From the NCBI GenBank assembly GCA_028285035.1, contig JANQQF010000040.1, forward strand, positions 1 to 64,000: a DNA stretch of 64,000 nucleotides, written 5' to 3'. Position numbers and translations under genes: made by a program. Source of the stretch: Phycisphaerae bacterium. Its GTDB lineage: Bacteria > Chloroflexota > Anaerolineae > 4572-78 > J111. This document shows positions 16,587 through 26,541 of the stretch, one piece after another. Each line of letters begins with the position of its first letter. Position 1 is the stretch's first letter. Under the pieces are notes generated by a model. That model saw nothing but the letters and a program-made list of their open reading frames with translations, did not search any database and was not told the origin of the DNA.

Positions 16587-19190
16587 TCAGGCGATTTGTT
16601 CAATATCGGTATCATTACGATTATCAGAGGCTTCGGGCAGGCTTGCTGAGGTCAGACGTTGATACGGAACCTGAACGTGGGTGAAATAATATTGAGTTAA
16701 AATTGGAGAAAGTTGGCCCAGCAGTAAAAACAATTCAGCCAGGAAATCGTCCAGCGCTTCACGGGTATCTTCGTCCGTTCTGGTTAAAGAAGCCGTGTTA
16801 ACAAGCTGCAAGCGCGTCGAGGCATCAAGAATGACACGTTCTTCTTTGCTCAAGCGATAGGCTCTCATTTGTCGGGGCAACTCAGCAATATGTGTTTGCA
16901 GCCGATCCAATTGATAGGTCAAGGAACGGGGGTTTGTCTTGTCGAGCAAGAGCAAATCCAAAACTGTCTGTAGTTGCAGACGAGAGCGATAGCGGCGGCG
17001 ATAGGTAATCACATTTTCGGTCGTTCGCAGCGTCGCGTCGAGCAGCAAATATTCAACTGCCTCCCGGCACGACGTCCCAAACACCGCTCGAATCAACGAA
17101 ATGCTCAACAAAGCTCGCTCTAACCGACGGCCAATATCCAGAAGCAACCAGCCCGCCTCGTGAGTCATACTTTCGGTGTTTAGGCCAGCAAAGGCCATCA
17201 AGTTGGTCACGAGTTGGTTCAAACGTGTTTCCAGACGTTGCAGAGCCTGCCGAGGACTATGTTTACTCGGCGTGAGGTGAGCATCCAGGCCTTCGATCGC
17301 CCGCCACGTGTCGGGGGACCACAAATCTCGGACCGCATAGGCAGACTGCGCCAACGAGTTTAGGTTAAAACGCAAGCTCCCAGCTCGGCCCATACCAAAG
17401 GCAACGGAAAGCAGTTCTTTTTCAGGCTGAACCAGATTTGGCTCGCCCTCTTCCCCGACAAAGCCAGGGTAGGTCATCGTCACATGCGTCAAGGCTCGGA
17501 ACAAGACAGGCATTACATCGGCCGTCACTTCTTCATCGCCACCAAACGGTTCGCCTTCATTGAGATAGCTGAGAATGACCCGCAATAAACGCGCCGAAGC
17601 CTCAGCTCGTTCGGCGTAGCGTCCTACCCAAAATAAATTTTCAGCCGCTCGGCTCGGCAGATGATAGCTACTTTTCATCGCCTGCTCAATGCGATCTGTT
17701 TGCAACCATAGACTAGCGTGTTTTTGCGGAGTAGTTGTTTGGACCCAGGTATCTTTGCTGATGCCACCGGCTCGATTGGAGACGATATAGCCACCTTTAA
17801 CGGGTGCACTCCGGGTCAAACCACCGGGCATCACAGTGTAGCCATCGCGACTAGCCACGGAAAAACAGCGCACGACGGCGTGGCGTGGCTCCAGCCTGCC
17901 ATTGATGAGAGAGGGGGTGGTGGAAAAACTGACCTGCTCTTGGCCGACATACAGTTGGGGATGGGTCATAATTTGTCGCCGCAGGGTTTTCAATTGAGCT
18001 GAATCCAGCGACATGCCATATATCGTTCGGCTCTGTGCTTGCCGATGCAAGGTTTTGATCACTAGCTTTGGCAAGTTTGCCAAGACATAATCCAGCTCTT
18101 TGGGTTGCCCGCACCACCACGTTGCCGCCGAGGGTAACAGCAAGTCTTCGCCCAGCAAATGTTTTGACAAGCCCGCCATGAAGGGCATCAAGCCCGGATT
18201 CTCTAGAACACTGCTGCCTAAGGGATTGGCAATGGTCACATTTTGCCGTCGGGAGGCTTCCAGCAAACCCGCTACTCCGAGACGAGAGTCCTCGCGTAAT
18301 TCGAGCGGATCGCAATATAAATCATCAACCCGGCGCAAAATCACATCGACAGGCTGGAGACCTTCTAACGATTTCAGAGAAACCTGTCCATTATGCACAG
18401 TCAAATCATCGCCCTGCACCAAGGTAAAGCCGAGATAGGCGGCGAGATACGCGTGCTCGAAGTAAGTTTCATTCAGTGGGCCAGGGGATAAGATGACCAC
18501 CCGAGACTCGCTTGAGCGCTGCAAAGCTAAATCCGCCAATGCACCCTGTAACTCTCGAAAATAGTTGGCCAACCGAAAGACCTTGTTGTCCTTGACCATA
18601 CTGCCCAACACCCGGGCCAGCACCGTTCGATTTTCCAAGGCATAGCCTGCGCCAGACGGCGCTTGAGTCCGATCGCCCAACACCCACATACGCCCATCAG
18701 GCCCTCGGGCCAAATCGGCTGCATAGGTGATCAGGTGATGCTTACCGGGCAACTGGATACCATCGCACTGCCGCAGAAACCCTTGATGTTGGTAAATCAA
18801 TTCGGGCGGGAGTAGGTCACTTTTGATCAGCGTTCGTGGCCCGTAAATATCAGCGAGGATCAAATTGAGGAGTTCAGCCCGTTGTTTTAGACCCGCTTCA
18901 ATCATTTGCCAATCCGGTTGGCTGATAATCAGCGGAATGAGGTCTAAGGCCCAGAGCCGGTTAACATTTTCAGCATCATCGTGGACGTTGTAGGTCACGC
19001 CATTCTCACGGAGCTGACGCGCCGCTTCTTGCTCCAAGCGCTCTAGCTCATCCACTTCAAGCCCGGCCAACACCTCGATGAACGTTTGCCAATGGGGCTG
19101 AACCTCCTGCGGATTGAGCCACATTTCATCATAGGTGCTTAGCTCAGGTTGGTATGTTTTTAGTATGGAATCAAGCGAAGGTTGGGTCAT
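16587..19190 (-). CDS. Circularly permuted ATP-grasp (type 2) fused to an alpha-E domain
   Basis: 867 residues. Residues ~1-500 are the DUF404/DUF407 circularly permuted ATP-grasp region, with ALDLIPLIIS, YAADLARGPDGRMWVLGDRTQAPSG (key residues R, D, G, W, D, R, S, G), LSPGPLNETYFEHAYLA, and MPGGLTR followed by SKDTWV near its end. From about 545 an alpha-E (DUF403) helical domain follows: RAAENLFWVGRYAERAEASAR. The ATP-grasp fold couples ATP hydrolysis to peptide/amide bond formation. A second, unfused ATP-grasp copy lies at 23907 and a second alpha-E at 22735, so the operon encodes both the fused and the split form. Confidence 0.92.
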   Translation of the reverse strand: MTQPSLDSILKTYQPELSTYDEMWLNPQEVQPHWQTFIEVLAGLEVDELERLEQEAARQLRENGVTYNVHDDAENVNRLWALDLIPLIISQPDWQMIEAGLKQRAELLNLILADIYGPRTLIKSDLLPPELIYQHQGFLRQCDGIQLPGKHHLITYAADLARGPDGRMWVLGDRTQAPSGAGYALENRTVLARVLGSMVKDNKVFRLANYFRELQGALADLALQRSSESRVVILSPGPLNETYFEHAYLAAYLGFTLVQGDDLTVHNGQVSLKSLEGLQPVDVILRRVDDLYCDPLELREDSRLGVAGLLEASRRQNVTIANPLGSSVLENPGLMPFMAGLSKHLLGEDLLLPSAATWWCGQPKELDYVLANLPKLVIKTLHRQAQSRTIYGMSLDSAQLKTLRRQIMTHPQLYVGQEQVSFSTTPSLINGRLEPRHAVVRCFSVASRDGYTVMPGGLTRSAPVKGGYIVSNRAGGISKDTWVQTTTPQKHASLWLQTDRIEQAMKSSYHLPSRAAENLFWVGRYAERAEASARLLRVILSYLNEGEPFGGDEEVTADVMPVLFRALTHVTMTYPGFVGEEGEPNLVQPEKELLSVAFGMGRAGSLRFNLNSLAQSAYAVRDLWSPDTWRAIEGLDAHLTPSKHSPRQALQRLETRLNQLVTNLMAFAGLNTESMTHEAGWLLLDIGRRLERALLSISLIRAVFGTSCREAVEYLLLDATLRTTENVITYRRRYRSRLQLQTVLDLLLLDKTNPRSLTYQLDRLQTHIAELPRQMRAYRLSKEERVILDASTRLQLVNTASLTRTDEDTREALDDFLAELFLLLGQLSPILTQYYFTHVQVPYQRLTSASLPEASDNRNDTDIEQIA

Positions 19191-19290
19191 TTGTCTTTAT
19201 CACTGTATGCAAGTTCATAGAGATGGAAATGGGAATAAATCGGTCTAGTTATTATACCTTAACTCTAACTATACATAAAGTGAGCTAAAT

Positions 19291-22200
19291 TTATTTTCCT
19301 CGTCGCAAGTCCAATGTATATGGATATTCTGCGTTAACTTCCTCTGGTGGCAACGCCCTGAAATCGTTTGTGGTTGAGCCTTCAGCCGAAAAATTCCATG
19401 TGCCCTGAGGAACGGTCGAGTAACGTACGGTCGGCGCTGGGGTTGGGGTGTGGCCATAATCCCAGAAACGGCTGATGCGTCGTGACTCGGCCACATTGGC
19501 GTTAACAGGTACATCTTCATGCGCCCGGCCACCAGGATGTGAAACGTGGTAGGTACAACCGCCGATTGAGCGTTTGTGCCACGTGTCGACCACATCAAAA
19601 ACGAGCGGGGAGTGGATGCCAATGGTCGGGTGCAATGAAGAAGGCGGTTGCCAAGCCTGATAGCGCACCCCAGCCACGTATTCATCCCGAATCCCCGTAC
19701 TGCGAAGGGGCACTCTGCGGCCATTGCAGGTGATCATATAACGATCTGCGGTGAGACCCCGGGCTTTGATTTGTATCCGCTCGACAGATGAGTCCACATA
19801 GCGGGCCGTGCCAAAGCTCGACACCTCTTCGCCCAAAACGTGCCACGGTTCAATGCCCATCCGCAACTCTAGCTCAATATTTCGGACTTGGCTGGTACCA
19901 TAGCGCGGAAATCGGAACTCAAAGAAGGGATTTAGCCAATCGAGTTGGAACGGATAGCCCGCCTGCTGCAAATCCTCAACCACTTCTGCTAAATCTGCTT
20001 CCACATAATGAGGCAGCAAGAAGCGATCGTGCAATTCAGTGCCCCAACGTACTAATTTTTGAGCGTAAGGCTGTTCCCAAAACCAGGCCACCAACGACCG
20101 GACCAGCAACATTTGGGTGGCACTCATCCGCGCGTGAGGGGGCATATCAAAGGCTCGGAATTCGACCAAGCCCAAACGACCACTCGGCGAGTCAGGGGAG
20201 TAAAGTTTGTCGATGCAGAATTCAGCGCGATGGGTGTTGCCGGTAATGTCTACCAACAAATTCCGCAATACTCGGTCCACCAACCACGGTTGCACTTCCT
20301 CACCGGGCTTGGGTAATTGGGAGAAGGCGATTTCTAATTCGTACAACTGCTCCTCACGCCCTTCATCAACACGTGGAGCTTGGCTAGTAGGGCCGATAAA
20401 CATCCCCGAGAACAAATAGGATAAACCAGGATGATGCTGCCAGTAGGTGATCATACTGCGAAGTAAATCGGGCCGTCGCAGGAAGGGGCTATCGGCGGGA
20501 GTCGATCCCCCCAGAGTGACGTGATTGCCACCGCCGGTGCCGGTATGTCGCCCATCGATCAGATATTTTTCCGTGCCAAGTCTAGCCTGTCGAGCTTCTT
20601 CATAAAGTGTTTCCGTATTGCTAACCAAATCCTGCCAGCTATGGCTGGGGTGGATATTGACCTCAATCACACCGGGATCAGGTGTGACCATAATTTTTTG
20701 TAATCGAGGATCAGAGGGTGGCTCATAGCCTTCCAACACAACGGGCAGGGCTAACTTCGCGGCAGCCTGCTCGATGGCCGCGACTAAATGCAGATAATGC
20801 TCCAAATGACTGACCGGTGGCATAAAAATGTATAATCGGCCATGGCGTGGTTCAACGCATAATGCCGTTCGGGGTACTGAGGCCGGGGCAGGCATTGGGT
20901 TCGCTAAAGATATATCATGATAATCTGGTAACGGCGGCCGTTCGTCAAAGGGGTCTTGTTCGATGATCGGTTCTTGCTCATCCTGAGGCACTGACACCAA
21001 TGAATCCAGCGGCAAACGCAGCCCCATTGGTGAGTCGCCGGGGATCAGGATCATTTCATCCCGCCGGAAGTGCCACGGCACACTGCCCCAACCCGTCCCG
21101 GTATCATTCCAGCGCAACGGCAGTAGATAACCAATCGGCTCATTTAGACCTCGACTCAGGAGGCTAGCTAGCTTTTGTCGTTCCAAGGGATCTTTCAAAT
21201 CAGCCTTGAAGGGATCAACATTGGTGGGAAGTTTGCTCTCAGTCCATAAGAAGTAGAAAACATCTTCATAGCCCGCCTTGATGTTTTGGGAGTCGACCCC
21301 CAAAATTTGGCTCAATTCCGTTAAAAAACGCCGAGCCTCATCCGTGCCAAAGCCATAATCATCTTCTTCAGCCCCCAGCAGATCAGGGTCACGCCACATC
21401 GCCACGCCATCGGTACGCCAATAGCAGCCGAATCGCCAGCGAGGTAGCTGCTCACCGGGATACCATTTGCCTTGAGCGTAATGACGAATCCCCCCTGGCC
21501 CAAATGCCTTATGCAACCGCTGAATAAGATTAGCCGCTAATTGACGTTTGTGGGGGCCATCGGCAGCGGTGTTCCACTCGGCGGCGTCCATATCATCGAT
21601 GGAAACAAATGTGGGTTCGCCGCCCATCGTCAACCGTACATCGGCGTCCTGTAAGGCAACATCAACTTTTTGGCCGAGAACATTAATCGCCGCCCACTGC
21701 TCATCGGTGTAGGGTTTTGTCACCCGAGGATCTTCTTGAATCCGCTGCACCGAGTTGGAGTAGTTGAACTCAAGGACCTCGCAGGGATCAGTGGCCCCGG
21801 TTACGGGGGCCGCGCTGATCGGATCGGGCGTACAGGCCAATGGAATGTGCCCCTCACCAGCGAACAAACCGGAGGTCGGGTCAAGGCCCAGCCACCCCGC
21901 GCCAGGGATGTACACTTCAGCCCAAGCGTGTAGATCGGTGAAATCGGCTTCCGGCCCAGACGGGCCATCCAGGGCTTTTACGTCGGCAGTCAGTTGGACC
22001 AGATAGCCGGAGACAAAGCGAGCAGCCAAGCCCAAACGACGCAAAATTTGCACCAACAACCAGCCAGAGTCACGGCAGGAGCCGATAGCCTTGGTCAATG
22101 TCTCCTCACAGGTCTGGACCCCCGGCTCCATTCGAACCGAGTAAGCAATATCCTGCCGCACTTTTTGGTTGAGGGCCACTAGAAAATCAATAGTTGGTGT

Positions 22201-22614
22201 TTTTGTTCGATCAACCCCACTCATCCACTTGTTAAGCAGCGGACCATCCTCACTTTGCTCCAGATAGGGCACCAGTTCTTTGGCTTCTTGCGCTGAGTAC
22301 TCAAAGGGGAAATCGGTGGCTGACTCATCAATAAAAAACTCAAAGGGGTTGATGATCGTCATATCGGCAATCAGATCAACCTCAACATACAACTCATCGG
22401 ACCGCTCTGGAAACACAACACGGGCCTGGTAATTCCCAAACGGATCTTGCTGCCAATTGATAAAGTGGGTTTCGGGGCGAAGGCGTAAGGAGTAGGACTG
22501 AATAGGCGTGCGGCTATGCGGGGCAGGACGTAGCCGAAAAATATGCGGCGACAAATTTACCAGCCGATCATACTTGTAGTAGGTTTTATGATTGATAGCC
22601 ACAATGATGGACAT
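19291..22614 (-). CDS. Large transglutaminase-like protein with DUF2126 domain
   Basis: 1107 residues. The N-terminal third is a transglutaminase-like domain with Cys in GSCRDSGWLLVQ, His in DLHAWAEVY and Asp in LGLDPTSG. The remaining ~800 residues match the DUF2126 region: TMGGEPTFVSIDDMD, RWRFGCYWRTDG, a segment with GTGGGNHVTLGG, and VEFRAFDMPPHARMS. The latter part has features of a glutamate-cysteine-ligase/glutamine-synthetase-like amidoligase fold (conserved acidic and RAFDM residues); that assignment is tentative. It is co-oriented with alpha-E and ATP-grasp genes and probably acts on the same peptide-like substrate. AGGAG lies 9 bases before the ATG. Confidence 0.9.
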   Translation of the reverse strand: MSIIVAINHKTYYKYDRLVNLSPHIFRLRPAPHSRTPIQSYSLRLRPETHFINWQQDPFGNYQARVVFPERSDELYVEVDLIADMTIINPFEFFIDESATDFPFEYSAQEAKELVPYLEQSEDGPLLNKWMSGVDRTKTPTIDFLVALNQKVRQDIAYSVRMEPGVQTCEETLTKAIGSCRDSGWLLVQILRRLGLAARFVSGYLVQLTADVKALDGPSGPEADFTDLHAWAEVYIPGAGWLGLDPTSGLFAGEGHIPLACTPDPISAAPVTGATDPCEVLEFNYSNSVQRIQEDPRVTKPYTDEQWAAINVLGQKVDVALQDADVRLTMGGEPTFVSIDDMDAAEWNTAADGPHKRQLAANLIQRLHKAFGPGGIRHYAQGKWYPGEQLPRWRFGCYWRTDGVAMWRDPDLLGAEEDDYGFGTDEARRFLTELSQILGVDSQNIKAGYEDVFYFLWTESKLPTNVDPFKADLKDPLERQKLASLLSRGLNEPIGYLLPLRWNDTGTGWGSVPWHFRRDEMILIPGDSPMGLRLPLDSLVSVPQDEQEPIIEQDPFDERPPLPDYHDISLANPMPAPASVPRTALCVEPRHGRLYIFMPPVSHLEHYLHLVAAIEQAAAKLALPVVLEGYEPPSDPRLQKIMVTPDPGVIEVNIHPSHSWQDLVSNTETLYEEARQARLGTEKYLIDGRHTGTGGGNHVTLGGSTPADSPFLRRPDLLRSMITYWQHHPGLSYLFSGMFIGPTSQAPRVDEGREEQLYELEIAFSQLPKPGEEVQPWLVDRVLRNLLVDITGNTHRAEFCIDKLYSPDSPSGRLGLVEFRAFDMPPHARMSATQMLLVRSLVAWFWEQPYAQKLVRWGTELHDRFLLPHYVEADLAEVVEDLQQAGYPFQLDWLNPFFEFRFPRYGTSQVRNIELELRMGIEPWHVLGEEVSSFGTARYVDSSVERIQIKARGLTADRYMITCNGRRVPLRSTGIRDEYVAGVRYQAWQPPSSLHPTIGIHSPLVFDVVDTWHKRSIGGCTYHVSHPGGRAHEDVPVNANVAESRRISRFWDYGHTPTPAPTVRYSTVPQGTWNFSAEGSTTNDFRALPPEEVNAEYPYTLDLRRGK

Positions 22615-22621
22615 TGAAACT

Positions 22622-22737
22622 CCTGAGGATTTACGATTTTTGATTTACGAAAAAAGACTGGAGATTAGAGAGTAGAGATTGGAGATCTTTAAAGACCTCT
22701 ACAAACTCCATAAACTCTACGAACCCTACAAACTCTA
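22622..22737. repeat. Low-complexity repeats between transglutaminase and alpha-E genes
   Basis: Short imperfect tandem units: GATTTACGA repeated at 22628-22650, then GAGATT/GTAGAGATTGGAGAT units, then CTACAAACTC-like units up to the alpha-E stop codon region. Similar text-like A/T repeats occur near 15450, 23790-23865, 52660-52705 and 53210. No gene is present. Confidence 0.5.
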
Positions 22738-23709
22738 CTGCTGCTGCGCTTGGGCTTGGAATGAGGCCCCAAAGAAGGTTTCGGCGATGGCAACATCGAC
22801 ACTGTTCATCTCAATTTGTAGCTGGTCGGTAAATTCATGCAGCCCCTGCTCAAAAATATCTTCAATGCTAGTGAAGGAAAGTTTGGCCACTAACTGCCCC
22901 AGATTGCGCTCTGCCTTGTTGTGAGGGCGATCGGTTGAAGTTTGGGCGATACTGTGCAGCGACTGTTGGGCCTTGAGCAGACAATACAAGATGCTGCGGG
23001 GAAAATCGCGCCCAAGCATCAAGAACTCGGCCACTTGATGGGGCGTAATCCGGCCATAAAGCTGACGATACCCATTCAGGGCATCCGTGGTACGCAGCAA
23101 AGCCGCCCATTGAATATCGTCATAGGCCGTTCCCACATAATTGACATCGGGCAGTAAGATAAAATATTTCACATCCAAAATACGCGAAGTTTTGTCGGCG
23201 CGTTCCAGCAGTCGGCCCAGCCGGAAAAAGTGCCAGCCCTCGGTATGAGCCATCGTATCATCGGCCATTCCACCCAATAACATCCCCCCCAGCTTTACAT
23301 CGTGACAAAAATCATAGGGGTTGTTACTCAAGCTATCCGGATTCTTGGCCATAGCTTCAATGAGATGATGCAATTTATTGATCTGTTCCCATAACTCAAC
23401 CGAGATAATGTCACGCACCGTTCGGGCATTTTCCCGCGCCGCCCTTAGACAAGAAATGATCGAGCTAGGATATTCAGTATCTAACGCCAAAAACCTGATG
23501 ACATTCCGTTTGATGGATTGATCATATCGTGCAGCAAACAACTCGGTGTCACCTGTGACCTGAATTAAAGGATCCCACTGTTGAAACTCTTGAATTGAGG
23601 CCTCATCCAACGACAAGTGCCAGTTGACTTCTAAAAAACGGGCCGTATTTTCGGCACGCTCCAAGTAGCGACTCATCCAATAAATCGCTTCAGCGACTCG
23701 ACTTAACAT
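22735..23709 (-). CDS. Alpha-E domain protein (DUF403)
   Basis: 324 residues, all helical. It begins with the family hallmark: LSRVAEAIYWMSRYLERAENTAR, with Y, W, R, E and R at conserved positions. ALNGYRQLYGR and FPRSILYCL are further conserved helices. In genomes with the ATP-grasp type 2 protein this domain is nearly always encoded beside it, and it probably is a partner of the ATP-grasp protein at 23907. It duplicates the alpha-E half of the fusion protein at 16587. A strong RBS (GGAGG) precedes the start. Confidence 0.92.
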   Translation of the reverse strand: MLSRVAEAIYWMSRYLERAENTARFLEVNWHLSLDEASIQEFQQWDPLIQVTGDTELFAARYDQSIKRNVIRFLALDTEYPSSIISCLRAARENARTVRDIISVELWEQINKLHHLIEAMAKNPDSLSNNPYDFCHDVKLGGMLLGGMADDTMAHTEGWHFFRLGRLLERADKTSRILDVKYFILLPDVNYVGTAYDDIQWAALLRTTDALNGYRQLYGRITPHQVAEFLMLGRDFPRSILYCLLKAQQSLHSIAQTSTDRPHNKAERNLGQLVAKLSFTSIEDIFEQGLHEFTDQLQIEMNSVDVAIAETFFGASFQAQAQQQ

Positions 23710-23788
23710 ACTGGCCCTCCTTCCTTAAAAATGTAAATGTTGCATCTAAAATTTGGGGATTATTGTTCGTTTTGGGCAACGGATTTGA

Positions 23789-23850
23789 GTAAGGAGTAAA
23801 TAGTAATTGGTAATTCTTATTTCACAAGTCAATTACTATTTACTCCTTAC
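23789..23850. repeat. 20-bp perfect inverted repeat between ATP-grasp and alpha-E genes
   Basis: GTAAGGAGTAAATAGTAATT (23789-23808) and its exact complement (23831-23850) enclose 22 bases. GGATTT and AAATCC further out can extend the pairing. AT-rich and lacking a U-run, so it is not a clear terminator; it may limit transcription or stabilise the mRNA end of the upstream gene. Confidence 0.6.
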
Positions 23851-23906
23851 TAATTACCAATTATAACAAAATCCATTACGCTAACCTTCCGATGTCCGTC
23901 TACCCC

Positions 23907-25352
23907 TCACGCATCCGCCTTCAACACCCACGTATCCTTACTCCCCCCGCCTTGCGATGAGTTGACCACGAGGGAGCCTTTCTTCAGGGCGACTCGGGTG
24001 AGGCCACCGGGCAGGACATAGATATCATCACCGTACAAAATGTAAGGGCGTAAATCGACGTGGCGACCTTCGAGTTGGCCTTCATTGGTGATGATTGGGA
24101 CACGCGAAAGCCCCAACGTCGGCTGGGCGACAAAGTTACGAGGCTTGGCCTTGATCTTCTCGGCAAATTCCTCACGCTCGGCTTGGGTAGAGGCAGGGCC
24201 AATTAACATGCCATACCCCCCAGCCTCGTTGGCCGATTTGACCACCAAGGTTTCCAAATTCTCCAAAACGTGCTGTCGATCAGTCGGATTGGTACACATG
24301 TAGGTGGGCACATTGGGGATGATGATCTCTTCATCAAGATAATATTTGACCATCTGTGGGACATAAGGGTAAATGCCTTTATCATCGGCCACCCCTGTAC
24401 CCGGCGCATTGGCTAAGGCTACTTTACCCTTACGGAACGCCTCCATCAGGCCCGGAACGCCTAGCATTGAGTCGGGACGAAAGACCTGGGGATCGAGGAA
24501 ATCGTCGTTGATGCGGCGGTAGATGACATCGATCCGCTGCAAGCCGTGCGTCGTTTTCATACAGACTTCGCCATTTTTGATGACCAAGTCACGGCCCTCG
24601 ACCAACTCCACGCCCATTTCGTGGGCCAGATAGCTGTGTTCAAAATAGGCCGAGTTGTAAATACCGGGGGTGAGTAGGGCGACCATCGGTATGCCTCGTT
24701 TACGGGGCGAGATAGCGTGCAGCATATCCAGCAATTGGGTGGGATAGGCATCGACGGAACGAATTTTGGACACGGCAAAAAGTTCGGGCAGGGTACGTTT
24801 CATCAAACGACGATTGGCCAATACATATGATACGCCCGAAGGTGAGCGCAGATTATCTTCGAGGACATACACCTGACCATCGGCGTCCCGCACCAGGTCG
24901 GTGCCTGTAATGTGGCACCAAATTGATTTTGGCGGCTCCAGTCCTTGACAGGCGGGCAGATACCCCTCAGAGGCGTGAACTACCTCAGCCGGAATGACCT
25001 TGTCCTTGAGAATTTTCTGGTCGTGATACATGTCGTGGATAAATTTGTTGAGGGCGGTGATCCTTTGTTTGAGACCACGATCAATCACATCCCATTCATC
25101 CGCGCCGATGATACGCGGCACCAAGTCAAACGGCCAGATTTTCTCGGTGCCCGCTTGATGACCATAGACACTGAAGGTGATGCCCATATCGTAGAGGGCC
25201 TTTTCTGCCGTGGCCTGCCGACGTTGTAGTTCGTCTGGCGGTAGTTGGGCCAGTTGTTGCGCCAGCGATTGGGTGCTCAGCCGAGGTTGACCCGGTTCCT
25301 CAAACATCTCATCATAAAATGAACCGATGTCATAATCCGCAAAATTATTCAT
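23907..25352 (-). CDS. Circularly permuted ATP-grasp type 2 protein (DUF404/DUF407)
   Basis: 481 residues, the stand-alone form. Conserved stretches: [73 protein letters not shown] (nucleotide-binding lysine and glycine loop), LPGGLTRVA and SKDTWVL. These are the ATP-grasp motifs in permuted order. It is the first gene of the five-gene minus-strand cluster and has its own promoter (25529-25557) and leader with a terminator hairpin. Expected to form a peptide or amide bond using ATP; substrate unknown. RBS AAGGAG is well placed. Confidence 0.93.
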   Translation of the reverse strand: MNNFADYDIGSFYDEMFEEPGQPRLSTQSLAQQLAQLPPDELQRRQATAEKALYDMGITFSVYGHQAGTEKIWPFDLVPRIIGADEWDVIDRGLKQRITALNKFIHDMYHDQKILKDKVIPAEVVHASEGYLPACQGLEPPKSIWCHITGTDLVRDADGQVYVLEDNLRSPSGVSYVLANRRLMKRTLPELFAVSKIRSVDAYPTQLLDMLHAISPRKRGIPMVALLTPGIYNSAYFEHSYLAHEMGVELVEGRDLVIKNGEVCMKTTHGLQRIDVIYRRINDDFLDPQVFRPDSMLGVPGLMEAFRKGKVALANAPGTGVADDKGIYPYVPQMVKYYLDEEIIIPNVPTYMCTNPTDRQHVLENLETLVVKSANEAGGYGMLIGPASTQAEREEFAEKIKAKPRNFVAQPTLGLSRVPIITNEGQLEGRHVDLRPYILYGDDIYVLPGGLTRVALKKGSLVVNSSQGGGSKDTWVLKADA

Positions 25353-25413
25353 ACCTACTCCTTCTCAGTTGGATTTCACCAAGGCCAATCGCCAGTTACG
25401 CAACCGCGGGGAT

Positions 25414-25470
25414 AAAAAAAGACGCCCTCAGCAGACAAAATGTATTCAATTCTGTCTTCGAGCGCGTCCC
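25414..25470 (-). terminator. Terminator hairpin in the leader of the ATP-grasp cluster
   Basis: On the minus strand GGGACGC/GCGTC outer pairing encloses an internal loop and an inner 9-bp stem AGACAGAAT/ATTTTGTCT, followed by seven T. No minus-strand gene lies upstream that it could terminate, while a promoter lies 60 bases before it and the ATP-grasp start 61 bases after it. Premature termination of the cluster mRNA is therefore the simplest reading. Confidence 0.65.
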
Positions 25471-25528
25471 GGCTACTTAGATTGGATGTACAACCACTGT
25501 TTTGGGTCGATTGCTACTAGTTACGCGG

Positions 25529-25557
25529 ATTATACTTGGGATTGGATAACTCCGCAA
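25529..25557 (-). promoter_or_regulatory. Promoter of the ATP-grasp/alpha-E/transglutaminase cluster
   Basis: Minus-strand TTGCGG (25557-25552), 17-base spacer and TATAAT (25534-25529). The predicted start is near 25522, giving a leader of about 170 bases. GCGTAACT occurs both just after the start and again about 125 bases later in the leader. Confidence 0.65.
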
Positions 25558-25610
25558 GTGGATTTTTTGGGGTGGGTTGGATGGTTGGGTAGACGATTTG
25601 CTTAGGTGGG

Positions 25611-25664
25611 TTTATAATGGACACGTCGGCCATAAAATTTTGTATGGAAAAGTCCACCATAAAA
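25611..25664. repeat. Two adjacent 27-bp operator-like repeats
   Basis: Two head-to-tail 27-bp units (25611-25637 and 25638-25664) agree at 20 positions. Each has an inverted pair ATGG-N9-CCAT flanked by A/T runs. They lie between the divergent ATP-grasp cluster and the EEP-family gene at 25789. Paired symmetrical sites suggest regulator binding. Confidence 0.45.
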
Positions 25665-25788
25665 ATTTAGAGTTGAAATGTCAGTATAATAATTGTTAGG
25701 GACTTCGTGATTTTTATCAAAAGCAGATAGATTATGACAAGAATATCTTAGAACGAGTAAATCGTTCGATCTGATTTGAGGACAACCT

Positions 25789-26541
25789 ATGAAATTTGTG
25801 ACCTGGAATATCAATGGTGGCTATGGCCTAAATCCAGACAATACTCATCAGTTTCTAGGATATGAGAATTTAGACTATTTCATTCACAAGCTCAAACAAA
25901 TTGATGCTGATATTGTTTGCCTGCAAGAAGTTCATGTCAACACTGAACGCTCTCAAGCCCAAGAAATTGCGAAAACTCTGGATTACTCCGCTGTTTTTGA
26001 AAGTGTAGCTAGTGAGTCCCATATTGACCCGCGCTTTCAACTAGCAAATGCGATTCTCGCCAAACAGGATATTGATGTGACGCATAGTATTACACTACCA
26101 CAGCCTCAATTTCCGCTTGAACTACCTATTTTAGCATCAGGGGAACGTGCTAGAATTCATGACAAAGTGTTACAGATAGTACAGATAAACGAACTAATGG
26201 TAAGTAATACCCATTTATTACCCTTACATATTTTAGGCGCACGTTGGGACAATGCTGATGGCAGAAATTTTGCCACTTCCATAGCAGATGTCCTAAAGGC
26301 TGAATTGAGAACTCCGCTCGTTTTGTGCGGTGACTTTAACTTTCCCAATATAAATGACTTAATGTCTGATCTAATAGCATCATTCAAACTTACCGATGCA
26401 TTGCCAAATGAACCATCGCTCCCTGGCTTCGACCTACGAATTGATTACATATTAGCTTCAGATGAACTCAAAGTTCGAAGTAGTGAAATTTTTCCGTGCT
26501 ATACCGATCATTTTCCTTGTGTTGTTTCATTAACGGCATAA
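25789..26541 (+). CDS. Endonuclease/exonuclease/phosphatase (EEP) family hydrolase
   Basis: 250 residues. The metal-dependent EEP motifs are in order: TWNINGG at the N-terminus, CLQEVH (metal-binding Glu), NTHLLPL, CGDFNFP (catalytic Asp-Asn), IDYIL and the C-terminal TDHFPCVV (catalytic Asp-His). The family includes exodeoxyribonuclease III-like nucleases, sphingomyelinases and phosphodiesterases. The compact size without additional domains does not decide between DNA repair and lipid or phosphodiester cleavage. No signal peptide. RBS GAGGAC is present. Single gene, divergent from the cluster to its left. Confidence 0.88.
   Translation: MKFVTWNINGGYGLNPDNTHQFLGYENLDYFIHKLKQIDADIVCLQEVHVNTERSQAQEIAKTLDYSAVFESVASESHIDPRFQLANAILAKQDIDVTHSITLPQPQFPLELPILASGERARIHDKVLQIVQINELMVSNTHLLPLHILGARWDNADGRNFATSIADVLKAELRTPLVLCGDFNFPNINDLMSDLIASFKLTDALPNEPSLPGFDLRIDYILASDELKVRSSEIFPCYTDHFPCVVSLTA

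Noticed and set aside
25369..25605. 78-codon plus-strand frame opposite the ATP-grasp leader
   Set aside because: It lies over the promoter and terminator of the minus-strand cluster and has no family resemblance.
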